Part shown: piece by piece, positions 30,345 through 42,831 of the stretch | Position numbering within the stretch: the stretch's first letter is position 1 | How the letters are laid out: every line of letters starts with the position of its first letter | Assembly: GCF_031143425.1 (NCBI RefSeq) | Contig: NC_090444.1 | Coordinates: forward strand, 1,315,159,324-1,315,223,323 | Length of the DNA: 64,000 nt | Direction of reading: 5' to 3' | Origin: Pleurodeles waltl | Lineage: Eukaryota; Chordata; Amphibia; Caudata; Salamandridae | Program-made: the position numbers and the translations under genes | The notes under the pieces: model-generated | What the model saw: the letters and a program-made list of their open reading frames with translations, nothing else | Databases searched by the model: none | What the model was told of the DNA's origin: nothing

Positions 30345-33100
30345 AGTCTCCCGATAAAAATGGTACCTCACTTGTGTGGGTAGGCCTAGCGCCCACGAAA
30401 GGAAATGGCTCAAAACACAACATGGACACATCACATTTTTTCACAGAAAACACAGGTGTTTTTGCAAAGTGCCTACCTGTGGATTTTGGCCTCTAGCTCA
30501 GTCGGCACCTGGGGAAACCTAGCAAACCAGCACATTTTTTAAAACTGGACACCTAGGGGAATCCAAGATGGGGTGATTTGTGGGGCTCTGACCAGGTTCT
30601 GTTACTGAGAATCCTTTGCAAACCACAAAATTTGACCAGAAAAACACTTTTCCCTCTCATTTCGGGGACAGAAAGTTCTGGAATCTGAGAGGAGCCACAA
30701 ATTTCCTTCCACCCAGCGTTCCCCCAAGTCTCCCAATAAAAATGGTACCTCACTTGTGTGGGTAGGCCTAGCGCCCACAAAAGGAAATGGCCCAAAACAC
30801 AACGTGGACACATCACATTTTTTCACAGAAAACAGAGGTTTTTTTTACAAAGTGCCTACCTGTGGACTTTGGCCTCTATCTCAGCCGGCACCTGGGGAAA
30901 CCTAGCAAACCAGAGCATTTTTTAAAACTAGACAACAAGGGGAATCCAAAATGGGGTGACTTGTGGGGCTCTGACCAGGTTCTGTTACCCAGAATCCTTT
31001 GAAACCTCAAAATGTGGCTAAAAAAACACTTTTTCCTCACATTCCTGTGACAGAAAGTTCTGGAATCTGAAAGGAGCCACAAATTTCCTTCCACCCAGCG
31101 TTCCCCCAAGTCTCCCGATAAAAATGGTACCTCACTTGTGTGGGTAGGCCTAGCGCCCACGAAAGGAAATGGCCCAAAACACAACGTGGACACATCACAT
31201 TTTTTCAAGGAAAACAGAGGTGTTTTTCACAAAGTGCTTACCTGTGGATTTTGGCCTCTAGCTCAGCTGGCACCTAGGGAAACCTAGCAAACCAGCACAT
31301 TTTTGAAGACTAGACACCAAGGGGAATCCAAGATGGGGTGACTTGTGGGGCTCTGACCAGGTTCTGTAACCCAGAATCCTTTGAAACCTCAAGATGTGGC
31401 TAAAAAAACACTTTTTCCTCACATTACGGTGACAGAAAGTTCTGGAATCTGAGAGGAGCCACAAATTTCCTTTCACCCAGCGTTCCCCCAAGTCTCCCGA
31501 TAAAAATGGTACCTCACTTGTGTGGGTAGGCCTAGCGCCCACGAAAGGAAATGGCCCAAAACACAACATGGACACATCACATTTTTTCAAGGAAAACAGA
31601 GGTGTTTTTCACAAAGTGCCTACCTGTGGATTTTGGCCTCTAGCTCAGCTGGCACCTAGGGAAACCTAGCAAACCAGCACATTTTTGAAGACTAGACACC
31701 AAGGGGAATCCAAGATGGGGTGACTTGTGGGGCTCTGACCAGGTTCTGTAACCCAGAATCCTTTGAAACCTCAAGATGTGGCTAAAAAAACACTTTTTCC
31801 TCACATTACGGTGACAGAAAGTTCTGGAATCTGAGAGGAGCCACAAATTTCCTTTCACCCAGCGTTCCCCCAAGTCTCCCGATAAAAATGGTACCTCACT
31901 TGTGTGGGTAGGCCTAGCGCCCACGAAAGGAGATGGCCCAAAACACAACGTGGACACATCACATTTTTCACAGAAAACAGAGGTGTTTTTTACAAAGTGC
32001 CTAACTGTGGATTTTGGCCTCTAGCTCAGCCGGCACCTGGGGAAACCTAGCAAACCAGCGCATTTTTGAAAACTAGACACCTAGGGGAATCCAAGATGGG
32101 GTGACTTGTGGGGCTCTGACCAGGTTCTGTTACCCAGAATCCTTTGCAAACCTCAAAATGTGACAAAAGAAACACTTTTTCCTCTCATTTCGGTGACAGA
32201 AAGTTCTGGAATCTGAGAGGAGCCACACATTTCCTTCCACCCAGCGTTCCCCCAAGTCTCCCAATAAAAATGGTACCTCACTTGTGTGGGTAGGCCTAGC
32301 GCCCACGAAAGGAAATGGCCCACAACACAACGTGGACACATCACATTTTTTCACAGAAAATAGAGGTGTTTTTTTACAAACTGCCTACCTGTGGATTTTG
32401 GCCTCTAGCTCAGCCGACACCTGGGGAAACCTTCAAACCAGAGCATTTTTTAAAACTAGACACCTAGGGGAATCCAAGATGGGGTGACTTGTGGGGCTCT
32501 GACCAGGTTCTGTTACCCAGAATCCTTTGCAAACCTCAAAATTTGGCCAAAAAAACCACTTTTTCCTCTCATTTCGGTGACAGAAAGTTCTGGAATCTGA
32601 GAGGAGCCACAAATTTCCTTCCACCCAGCGTTCCCCCAAGTCTCTCGATAAAAATGGTACCTCACTTGTGTGGGTAGGCCTAGCGCCCACAAAAAGAAAT
32701 GGCCCAAAACACAACGTGGACACATCACATTTTTTCACAGAAAACAGAGATGTTTTTTACAAAGTGCCTACCTGTGGATTTTGGCCTCTAGCTCAGCCGG
32801 CACCTAGGGAAACCTAGCAAACCAGCAAATCTTTGAAAAACTAGACACCTAGTGGAATCCAAGATGGGGTGACTTGTGGGGCTCTGACAAGGTTCTGTTA
32901 CCCAGAATCCTTTGCAAACCTCAAAACCTGACAAAAAAAACACTTTTTCCTCTCATTTCGGTGACAGAAAGTTCTGGAATCTGAGAGGAGCCACAAATTT
33001 CCTTCCACCCAGCGTTACCCCAAGTCTCCCAATAAAAATGGTACCTCACTTGTGTGGGTAGGCCTAGCGCCCACAAAAGGAAATGCCCCAAATCACTATC
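30345..33100 (-). repeat. 382-bp tandem repeat array (TR1), copy B
   Basis: The landmark TTGGCCTCTAGCTCAG recurs about every 382 bp (30484 to 32780), with some neighbouring units nearly identical. Minus-strand open frames of 110 codons at 30876, 31258 and 31640 are the same frame repeated. Confidence 0.88.
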
Positions 33101-34029
33101 TGGACACATCAAAATTATCAAATACAAAACTACCTGTTTTTGCAGGGGGGCACCTGCGTTTTTGGTCCTGGGCTCAGCAGCCTTCTAGGGAAACCTACCA
33201 AACCCAGACATTTCTGAAAACTAGACACCCGAGGGAGTCCAGTGAGGTGTGACTTGCGTGGATCCCCCAATGTTTTCTTACCCGGAATCCTCAGCAAACC
33301 TCAAATTGAGCTAACAAATCACATTTTTCCCACATTTCTTTGTGGGATCACCACACTGGGACACACCCAATGTTCCCCTCAGTCTCCCGGTAAAAATGAT
33401 ACCTCATTTGTGTAGGTGGGCCAAGTGCTTGTGAAAGGGAAGAGACAAAAACATGTTGACATTGAGGGGGAACAAAGGGGGTCCAAAAGGGCAGTTTGCA
33501 AAAAAACATTTTTAGGCTGACAAGTGCAGCAGAATTTTTATCGGTATGGATGAGACAATGCTGGGTGGTAGGAATTTTGTGGATTCCTGCAGATTCCGGA
33601 AGGTTCCATCACAAAAATGTGGGAAAAATGTGTGATTTCCAGCAAAGTTGGAGGTTTGCAGGGGATTGTGGGTACAGAAATGGTGCGGGGTACATGTGGA
33701 ACACACCATCCTGGAATCACCCAGATGTTTAGTTTTCAGATGTGTCTAGGTCTTGTGGATTTTTCTACATGGCAGCGTCCCAAAGTCCATAAAGTGCAGC
33801 CCTCACCATTCCAAGTGGGATGATTTTGAGAGTAAGCCAAGTTCTCATGGCCCAAATGTAAAACTAAAACCTAAAATAATCAAATGTCTTCTTGCTTGCT
33901 GTGGGATAAGATGTTTTAGAGTGCAGGGCAGAGCTGAAAGACTGTTACCCCCTTCAGTTGAGGTGGGGGCGTAACCAGGCCCATACTGGTTGGTAGCCAC
34001 CACCCCAATATTTTTAGTTTTTTTAAATT
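33101..34029 (-). repeat. Diverged TR1-related units, copy B
   Basis: Sequence still alternates TR1 landmarks (GGAATTTTGTGGATTCCTGC, CTAGGTCTTGTGGATTTTTC) but is much altered. The equivalent zone is present in C (about 40690-41450) and D (about 45780-46650), so the degenerate units are an old part of the plan. Confidence 0.65.
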
Positions 34030-34936
34030 CCCTGGCATCTAGTAGACTTTCAGCCCCCCGGGGTGTGGATCAGGGGTAATTGCCCCATCTGCCCACTGGT
34101 GGGCGGAGCAACTTTGGCCCCATTTATTTGGGGTGGGGGTATGGCCATACCCCCACCCTCTTATTTTTGAAAAAAAAACTTCCCTGGCCTCTGGTGGGCT
34201 TTCTGCCCCCCCGGGGGCAGATGGACCTTCCAAAAATAGGCCCATCTGCCCCCTATGGGGGCAGATATGGCCAACAGTAATGTGCCCCCATGGGGAGCAA
34301 CCCTTACCCAAGGGGCTGCCCCCCTAAAGAAAACACATGCATACACACACACCAATCCCTGGTGCCTAAGTGGTTTCTGCCCCCATGGGGGCAGATTGGC
34401 CTGACAAAAATCGCCCGATCTGCCCCCAAGGGAGGCAGAAATGGTCTAAATACAATTTGCCCCCAGGGGAGCGACCCTTGCCTAATGGGTCGCTCCCCAT
34501 ATCTAAAAAAACAAACAAAAAAAAACAACAAAATTAGCCCGGGCGCCTAGAGGTTTCTGCCCCCCCTGGGGGCAGATCGGCCTAATACCAATAGGTAGAT
34601 CTGCCCCCATGGGGGGCAGAAATGGCCTAAAATAAATTTGCCCCCCCAAACCCCTCGGGGAGCGACCCTTGCCTACGGGGTCACTCCCCTTGCGTGACAT
34701 TGGCGGAAAAAAAAATCCCTGGTGCCTAGTTGTTTCTGTCCCCCTTGGGGGCAGATTGACCTAAAATCGGCCGATCTGCCCCGAAGGGGGGCATAAATGG
34801 TCTAAATACAATTTGCCCCCCAGGGGAGCGACCCTTGCCTAATGGGTCGCTCCCCATCTCTAAAAAAACAAACACAAAAAAAAAAACACCAAAAAAAAAT
34901 TTGCCCTGGCGCCTAGAGGTTTCTGCCCCCCCGGGC
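34030..34936 (-). repeat. GC-rich palindromic repeat array (TR2), copy B
   Basis: About six units of 155-190 bp with CTGCCCCC...GGGGGCAG and GGAGCGACCC...GGGTCGCTCC inverted pairs. Confidence 0.78.
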
Positions 34937-35160
34937 TCTCTCTGTGTCTCACTCTTGCAGGTTCTTTTTCATCCTTTCTTTCTCCCTGATTTTTCATCTT
35001 TTCATTCTCCCTAATTTTCACGTCATCCTTCTTTCTCCCTTTCCTGTCTGTCTCTCATTTGCTCCAAGTCAAGGTCTGATTATGAAAAATAAGTTCAGGT
35101 CCCCTAAAATGAATGCTGGGGCTCACCACCTGCATCCACCAAGCACAAAATAAGCACTGG
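34937..35160. mobile_element. Truncated hAT-type MITE
   Basis: Matches the right two-thirds of the MITE at 18412-18774 (shared TCTCACTCTTGCAGG, CACCTGCATCCAC, AAATAAGCACTG end). The left end is missing. It abuts the broken end of copy B, so one deletion or recombination may have removed both ends. Confidence 0.72.
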
Positions 35161-36548
35161 GTTCCTACCTTTTGGTGGCCTTAGAACCCACTAGGCGTAC
35201 TAATGAAGCTTCCTTTCAAGTGGGTCAATTTACATTGGGGCTTGTCCAGTTGGGCCAGAAAACTAATCTTCTTGAGCTGCACCCAGTCTCCTTTTTCCCG
35301 ATCATTCAATTCTAAGAGTACACTAATACCAGGTACCCCAAAACATGAGACACTTCAGTATATGGAAATAATGTTGCATGCTATCTCAAAAATGTCCTGT
35401 ATAATCCTATAGTCTGCATGGAACACTGATCTTTATTTAAAACTTCTGATATTCTCCTCTCCTTTTTCATTTTAATGGCTCTTTACTTTCTCTCTATCCT
35501 CCGCATGTCACTTTACTCAGATAACAACCTTCGCTAAGTCACGATTTATTTTTGCTTTAATATCTAATAATGCATTTCTGCAAATATCCCACAGCTCATT
35601 TTTAAGATCAGAACCTCTTTTTTTGCTAAGCTAACAGTACCCAATCTCTTCTAGCTAAACTACTAACCTCACCAAACATTTGCATAAACTCACATATCCT
35701 CTTTTTTCCACTAATGATCACTACTAACTACTATTAATCTAACCTACTACAAGGTACTCTGAGTGAATGCATGGAATGGTCTGCTTTAGCACATGAGAGT
35801 AATCTTAATTGTAGAAAAGTGGTATATTTTGTTGTGAGGCTGGGTAAGTCTCACTATGCAATAATTTCACAATACCAAAAGTGGGTCCTTTGTATTCACA
35901 CTAATACATCCATAGCTCAGTCCTGGTAATGTGGCAAAGAACAGTCAGGCTTTACTAGAGGAACATGTGTAAGGCATTTCAGAGTACCAACATGGACAAT
36001 AAGTGAATGACACGACTTGAAAGAAATCGGACACCAATTTATAAAAATAGAGCAGATTTTATAATTATTTAGACACCAAAACAAAATCAATCAGATACAT
36101 GTAACCAGATTGATAGTGTCTGGGGTGCCCCTTAAATCTTAGATATAGGGGCATTATGGGTGTGAGGAAGGGGCTACTAGTCCCTGCCTGTAGTCTGGCC
36201 CTGAGGTAACCACATCCGGGGGTTGTGTGTCACTTTTCCTACCCAGAAACCTCTATTTTGCCACTTTTCAAGATGGCAAACGGCATCCGCGGCACTACAC
36301 ACCAGCAGCCCACTCTAGAGGTGTGGCTAGCCTTCTGGGGTTATACGCCTGCTGACTACCTAATTTTCCCACCTGCCTGGGTGCAATTGTGCCTGGGGAC
36401 AGGGGGATGGTTCTGTCCTCCTCTGGGGGACGGCCTACTTGCATATCAGAGGTGGTGTGCCCTTTAAAGCTCACCACCTTTACGTGCCACTTCACTGTCT
36501 TCGTGCCAGGAAGGGAGGTGACACCTCTCACCTAGGCAGGCCATTGCT
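35161..36548. other. No gene or repeat recognised
   Basis: AT-rich to about 36120, then more GC-rich. It should be flanking DNA left of the provirus. No long open frame or terminal repeat is seen. Confidence 0.4.
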
Positions 36549-37480
36549 TAGTCGTAGGACTCTTACCATGGGATTAGGACTGTTGGGTTACGGGTGGCAG
36601 CACCACTGTATGTGGGTGACTGAGTCAGTCCCACACTGACTGGAAGCTGTCAGCAATGATTTTCTCGGCTACCTAGCAGCACCTCACCCAAACCTAGAAA
36701 GTAAAGGTGATTTGTGGCACCCTAAAAACATGACACTCAGACACCTCAGGGAAGTCGAGGTGGAACAGATCTTACCCCTTTCCCTCATTTGCACAAGTAT
36801 CACATATGTGAAGACAGATAGAGAAATGCAGGATTAGTTTCAATACATTTATTGAAGAAACTGCATTCTATGATAAAAGCCATTAGCTACAATTATTAGG
36901 AAGATGAAACATAATACAGTGATGATTGTGACCATTAGAGTAACACATATAAACAGTCCCAGCATCTTGACATAATCATGAATCTAAGAATTCCTACCTA
37001 TACTTCCAGCATCTAACATGAGAGCATAGCAGTGGTAGCCCTTCTGCCCGTACTAGTCCATGAAAGGAGCCCCCTCAACCCCATACCTGGAAAGCAAGGG
37101 TCTGCCTGTGGGCTGCGTGCAGTCCTCCCTGTTGGCTGGAGAGACAAGGCCAAGATGAGCGAAGCTGTCAACAAAGTGTCACACAGCATAAGATGGCTAG
37201 CTGGAATTCCGCTTTAACCTTCTTCCGCTTGTGTGATGTTTATATAATAAAATGTTTTCTGTTCTGCGAACAGGCCTGATGTGATAATATGTATATTGCT
37301 AGAAGGTTGACTCAGTAACTCTCGGACTGAAAATACCAAGTAAACTATTGTGTGCAATGACAGCCTTGAGCAGGGTACAGGCCGAAATGTTGTCACAAAT
37401 GCTTTCGCAGAAAGACAGCTCATTACAATATGAAAACAGACCTGCTTTAAAGCAAGCGGTACCGAAATAAAATAAAATAA
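36549..37480 (-). repeat. Provirus 3' LTR (right limit uncertain)
   Basis: 36549-36893 matches 63665-64000 in the same orientation (shared GTGGGTGACTGAGTCAGTCC, AGAAATGCAGGATTAGTTT). On the minus strand a TATATAAA box lies at 37246-37239 and an AATAAA signal at 36853-36848, about 390 bp apart in the right order. The U3 limit cannot be fixed because the other LTR leaves the window; 37480 is a guess. Confidence 0.65.
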
Positions 37481-37731
37481 ATTAACAAATGAAATGTGTA
37501 TATAGGTAAAAAGGCACAGGCCGTAGGCCAGAAGCTAAAATAAAGGTGTACATTCTATGCGCTAAAAGGGAACCCAGGACACCTTCCCCATTCACGGTAC
37601 AAGAGTGTAAGGTCCAAGCTCTAAAATAGACTATGCTAATCTTACTACTTAAAAGCAGGCAAAAAATATAAATAAAAGAAATCAAAATGTCCCCGCTGAC
37701 AAGCAGATCAGGTTGATACGTGCAGCCAAAT

Positions 37732-38136
37732 TCAAACAGGATAATTTAAGAATTTTGTAAACCCAAATGCCATATTAACAAGCGTATCAATGGGTAGGGA
37801 ATCCAGGATGGACCCCACTTCGGTATAAATACTGCAGCTCGTCACATAAAAGGTGGAAGGAGCACACATGTTCCATTGCCTCAGCCACAGATCCAGACGA
37901 GGAACCAACTTTCTGCCCAGTGCCACTTGTTGAAGCAACAGGAGCCTGCAAATCCATAAAAAGCGGTCATAGAAGGTATCCCTCAACAACCATATTCTCA
38001 TTGGACACTTTCCACAATGAGCCCTCATCAAGAACACCATCATATTTACATCCATATATGGTACATGTTGTAAGGCAAAAAACACATCCAGTGCAGTTCC
38101 GAAAGAGCACCACAAGCAGCGAAAGACGGGCTGCAC
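37732..38136 (-). CDS. Possible accessory ORF between env and LTR
   Basis: A 134-codon open frame starting with ATG, in the place where foamy viruses keep their transactivator genes. It is rich in Leu, Phe and Cys with a basic patch (RKLVPRLDLWLRQW). I recognise no family. Given that env and pol carry many stops, an intact frame of this length may be chance. Confidence 0.2.
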   Translation of the reverse strand: MQPVFRCLWCSFGTALDVFFALQHVPYMDVNMMVFLMRAHCGKCPMRIWLLRDTFYDRFLWICRLLLLQQVALGRKLVPRLDLWLRQWNMCAPSTFYVTSCSIYTEVGSILDSLPIDTLVNMAFGFTKFLNYPV

Positions 38137-38499
38137 ACAATTAAGAATGGGTCAAAATGACAGTGACCAGTTCCTGTCTAGCTCTTCCAAGAGTGATGCT
38201 CCAAAGTACTGCATCGTGCATTCACAACAGAGGTTGGCTGGTGAGAGCTCCATCATTTCTCATTGTTGAGATGAGGCAGCCATTTCAAATCAAAAATAGC
38301 AACAGCAGAAAACTGCCAATTGATGCCAATCAGAAATCCTTCATAAACACTTGAAAAAAGTGAGTGGGTGGCTGAAGGTATTACTCCAAAGACGGTCTGG
38401 AAAGTACTGACAAAACCAGAACCTACAGCCTTAAAAAAGTGTACAATTCCAGCAGTGTTAGACGCATTAAAAATGCAACCTATTAATTCACTGAAATGT

Positions 38500-39658
38500 T
38501 TAGGGAAGTTGGTATTTTAAAAGGGACTGCATTTCTGCGGATGACCTTCTCCCTTGGAGATGATAGGTTTCACAGGGTGCTGTGAGAGCCACATATTTTT
38601 TAAACAAAAGAGCCTTCAGTCTGCTTAGCTTGTCAAAATTTACATTATAAGTAGCAATGTGAGGCCACATATCTTCTACTTTTATCTCATGCCGGGGGTA
38701 AAAGTAAGTTCGGCAGCAAGTCACATTTTTAGAGACTGAAATTACATAAAGAACACCTAGCTTCATCCCACAGCAGCCTTGATCACTCAGCATTAAAGTA
38801 ACTTTCATTGAAAGGTAACTGAAACACTGGATGAATCAATGGCACATCAATACTCTTCAGATAGCAGGCCTAAATTGTGATGGAAGCATTGCATGCTCTG
38901 TGCAAGGACACCTGCTTACAAATCATAGAAGGGCTTTCAGAAGTCTCGAATTAGCTACCGCTAAACAAGCCTTCTTTTACACTGCTAAAGCATTTGTAAT
39001 TGAAAGGTAACTCCCACACCTCATGAATAAGACTGTCTTCTAGCTGTTCGAATCTGCCTACAGGAAAATGTTTCAAACATGAAGTGAATTGGAATGTTGA
39101 AATGGGCAGATTAATCACTCCATGTGTTAACCACACTGACAATGGTATTTCCGCCACAGTAAAAGGCAACTTTTCTAACTTTTCACTGTTAAGCAAAATG
39201 TAACTAGATTCTTTCCTAGTCATTATCTGTTGTTTCTGGGTCAAAATAAATGTGGGAAATATCTCCACAGAGTTAATGTGCTGCCAAGGCACACAGCCAT
39301 TTTTAAGAACCTGTAGTGTCCAAATCAACTGCATAATGCACCTAAGTTGACTCTGTCCATGGTGCAAAAGTGCTATGTCCATTTCAATAATGTTAATTGC
39401 AGAAGACACGCTGTTGTTTAATGTGTAAATGCGGTTGGACAGTGAGTTCATACCATTAAAGATAATGTTTAGAGCTTTCTCTAAATTCTCCTTATCTATT
39501 TGCCTTAAAAGGGCTGTAGCTTCCATTTGTGAAAGCTTCCAAATTTCTTTATATATTGCATATAAAAAACGTTTTGAGAGTGGTATTCTGGGACCTAACA
39601 AGAAATCTTGTAAGTCTACATCTTCTGAAAGGAAACTAATATGTTCTTTTACAGTTGT
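38500..39658 (-). pseudogene. ERV envelope, C-terminal (transmembrane-subunit) piece
   Basis: Third piece of env, right after the insertion of copy C. The frame from 39658 to 38951 is open, about 236 codons, with helical, heptad-like sequence (SKRFLYAIYKEIWKL, NRIYTLNNSVSSAINIIEMD) as expected for a fusion subunit. A further open part at 38808-38500 (CCRTYFYPRHEIKVEDMW) is separated by stops. No intact membrane anchor can be assigned. The first part of the open frame (39754-39659) is element C sequence, not env. Confidence 0.65.
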
Positions 39659-39850
39659 TAACCCCTTCGGTGCCATAGATGTAATGGTTATGCCCTGTGG
39701 CACAGCACTTGTGTACCACGGAAGTAACCATTGCGTCCTGGTATCGGCCCACAAGGGGCAGCACTAGCCTGTGGGTCACCCACCCACACCCACCCGGCAT
39801 GGATGGCAGGGGAATCACTTCCGCTGCCACCCTTGACCCCCCCGGGGCAT

Positions 39851-39890
39851 CTGATGACGTTAGCACGCTATTACGCACTGACCTCATCAG
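39851..39890. repeat. Terminal-block hairpin 3 of copy C
   Basis: CTGATGACGTTAGC facing GCACTGACCTCATCAG, with two mismatched pairs; same relative position as in A and D. Confidence 0.72.
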
Positions 39891-39993
39891 AGATCACCCC
39901 TGACGTTTTGGAAGCATATAAGCACAGCTTACAGCGCGTCCAAGGAGAATCTGATTTATTTCTCCTCAGAATGGGGGAAGGGGAGGTCAGAGT

Positions 39994-40087
39994 GGCATGA
40001 AAAGGAAAGGAAAGGCTTTTCCTTTCTTTCATGTATCTCTGAGCATTCCTGCAGCACGATCACGTGGGGATCGTGCTGCAGGAATGC
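39994..40087. repeat. Terminal-block hairpins 1 and 2 of copy C
   Basis: Hairpin 1 (about 39994-40034) is a purine arm CATGAAAAGGAAAGGAAAGG facing a pyrimidine arm. Hairpin 2 (40043-40087) is a perfect GCATTCCTGCAGCACGATC with its complement around ACGTGGG. Arms differ entirely from those of copies A and D. Confidence 0.82.
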
Positions 40088-40089
40088 CC

Positions 40090-42660
40090 ACTAGACACCA
40101 GGGAGTTGTTTTTTTGTTGTTTATGTATAAGGGGAGTAGCCCCTTGGGCAAGGGTCGCTCCCTAAGGGGGGCAGATTTTGTTAAGGCCATTTCTGCCCCC
40201 CGGGGGGGCAGATTGGCCTATTTTAATTAGGCACATCTGCCCCCAACGGGGGCAGAAACCTCTAGACACCAGGGATAGTTTTTATTTTATTTATTTACAT
40301 AAAGAGAGTGGCCCTTTAGACAAGGGTTGCGCCCCAGGGGGGCATTAGGTATTAGGCTATTTCTGCCCCCCTTGGGGGCAGATCGGCCTATTTTAATTAG
40401 GCTCATCTGCCCCAGAGGGGGTCAGAAACCACTTAGGCATCAGGGATTGTTACCCCCACCCCAAATAAATGGGGACAAAGTTGTTCTGCCCACCGGTGGG
40501 CAGATAGGGTAATTACCCCCCGATCTACTACCCGGGGGGACAGAAAGCCCACTAGATGCCAGGGAATTAAAAAAAGAAAATAAAGGGATGGGGGCTGCCA
40601 ACCAGTATGGGCATGGTTATGTCCCCCACCCCAACTGAACGGGGTAACAGTCTTTCAGCCCCCCTGTCCTATCCCAACAGTAAGCAAGAGGATATTTGAT
40701 TATTTTGTGTTCTGATTTTACATTTGGGCCACGAGAGCTTAGCTAACTCCCAATGTCATCCCACTTAGAATGGTGAGCGGCTGCATTTTTTGGACTTTGG
40801 GGCGCTGCCACCTAGAAAAATCTACCAGACCTAAACATCTCATTGAGTCCAGAGTGGTGTGCTTCACATGTACCCCACACCATTTTCTTACCCACAATGC
40901 CCTGCAAATCTCCAACTTTGTTGAATCACGCATTTTCCCTCTATTTTTGTGATGGAACCTGCTGGAATCTGCGGGAATCCACAAAATTCCTACCACCCAG
41001 CATTGCATTACCTATATCGATAAAACTTCTGCCCCACTTGTCAGCCTCAAACTGCCATTTTGGACCTGCTTTGGTTCCCTCTCAATTTTGACATGTTTTT
41101 GTCCCTTCCCTGTCACAGGCACTTGGCTCACCTACACAAGTGAGGTATCATTTTTATCGGGAGACTGAGGGAAATGTTGGGTTGTAGGAAATTTGTGCTG
41201 GTTTGGTGATCCCACACAGAAATGTGAGGAAAATGTGATTTTGTTAGCTAAATTTGAGGTTTGCAGGGGATTCTGGGTAAGAAAGCACTGGGAGATCCAT
41301 GCAAGTCACACCTCCCTGGACTCCCTCGGGTGTATAGGTTTCAGAAATGTCTAGGTTTGGTAGGTTTCCCTAGATGGTTGCTGAGCCCAGGAACAAAAAC
41401 ATAGGTGACCCCTTGCAAAAACAGGTACTTTAGTAATCAATCATTTTGATGTGTCCATGTTGTGTTTTGGACCCTTTCCTGTCGCTGGCACTAGGCCGAA
41501 GCCCACAAGTGATGTACCATTTTTTATTGGGGGATGGGGGAATGCTGGGTGGAAGGAAGTTTGTGGCTCCCCTCAGATTCCAGTACTTTGCAGCACCGAA
41601 ATGAGAGGAGAAAGTATATTTTTTTGCCACATTTTGAGATTTGCAAAGGAGTATGGGTAACAGAACCCAGTGAGAGCCCCACAAGGATTTTCCTAGGTGG
41701 CTAGTTTAAATGCACAGGTTTGCTAGGTTTCCCTAGTTGCCATCTGAGCTAGAGGCTGAAATCCACAGCTAGGCACTTTGCAAAAACAGGTCAGTTTTCA
41801 TTAGAGAAATGTGATCTGTTCAGGTTGTGTTTTGGGGCCTTTCCTGTTGCGGGCACTATGCCTACCCACACAAGTGAGGTACCATTTTTATTAAGAGACT
41901 CGGGGGAATGCTGGGTGGAAGGAAGTATGTGGCTCCTCTCAGATTCCAGAACTTTCCATCACCGAAATGTGAGGAAAAAGTGTTTTGCCAAATTTTGAGG
42001 TGTCAAGGGATTCTGGGTAACAGAACCTGGTGAGAGCACCACAAGTTACTCCATCCTGGATTCCCCTAGGTATCTAGTTTTCAAAAATGCACATGTTTGG
42101 TAGGTTTCCCTAAGTGCCGGCTGAGCTACAGCCCAAAATCCACAGCTAGGCATGTCCAAAAAACACTTCAGTTTTCAATGTAAAAAGTTGATGATTCCAT
42201 GTTGCACTAGGCCTACCCACACAGGTGAGGTACCATTTTTTTTGGAAGGCTTGGGAGAATGCTGGGTGGAAGGAAGTTTGTGGCTACTCTCAGATTCCAG
42301 AACTTTGTAGCCCCAAAATGTGAGGGAAAAGTGTTTTTTTAGACACATTTTGAGGTTTTCAAAGAATTCTGGGTGCCAGAGCCTGCTGAGAGCCCCACAA
42401 GTCACTGCATTCTAGATTCCCCTAGGTGTCTAGTTTTCAAAAATGTATAGGTTTGCTAGGTTTCTCTAGGTGTCTGCTGAGCTAGAGGCCAAAATCCACA
42501 GCTGGGCACTTTCCAAAAAACACTTTAGATTTCAATGTAAAAATGTGATGTGTCCATGATACGTTTTGGGACGTTTCCTGTTGCGGGCACTAGGCCTTCC
42601 CACGCAAGTGAGGTACCATTTTTAGCGAGAGACTTGGGGGAATACAAAATAGAAGAATAA
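40090..42660 (+). repeat. TR2 then TR1 arrays of copy C
   Basis: TR2 (40090-40680): about four units with CTAGACACCAGGGA. TR1 and related units (40690-42650): landmarks GAGGTACCATTTTTATT and GGATTCTGGGTAACAGAACC recur, more diverged than in B. Confidence 0.75.
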
Positions 42661-42831
42661 GGGCCTGATTCTAACTTTGGAGGACGGTGTTAAACCGTCC
42701 CAAAAGTGGCGGATATACCACCTACCGTATTACGAGTCCATTATACCCTATGGAACTCGTAATACGGTAGGTGGTATATCCGCCACTTTTGGGACGGTTT
42801 AACACCGTCCTCCAAAGTTAGAATCAGGCCC
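42661..42831. mobile_element. Palindromic fold-back MITE inside copy C
   Basis: A 171-bp perfect or near-perfect palindrome, GGGCCTGATTCTAACTTTGG at the left and its complement at the right. Flanked by TAA on both sides. Copies A, B and D show the empty site (AATAAGTGTTATT or AATAACACTTGTT on the other strand), so the 3-bp duplication is TAA, as in Harbinger-type elements. It shares its inner arms (GTATTACGAGTCCATTATA) with the MITE at 7691-7871. Confidence 0.9.

Larger units (their letters stand above)
29324..34936 (-). mobile_element. TTAA-target giant element, copy B, truncated at the hairpin end
   Basis: Starts with TTAA (29324-29327) and CCCCTTCGCTGCCAGG. Reverse order of copy A: unique block (to about 30345), about seven TR1 units of 382 bp (about 30345-33100), diverged TR1-related units (to about 33900), and TR2 units (34030-34936). 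It then breaks off in mid-unit, where a partial hAT MITE begins. The hairpin block and the second TTAA are missing. The longest TR1 array of the four copies is here. Confidence 0.75.

Noticed and set aside
30345..33100. CRISPR array
   Set aside because: Repeats of 382 bp or 74 bp without spacers, in an animal genome with LINEs and LTR elements.
30271..33127. Series of 65-110-codon minus-strand frames, about 382 bp apart
   Set aside because: The same frame repeated by the TR1 array; non-coding in the sister elements.
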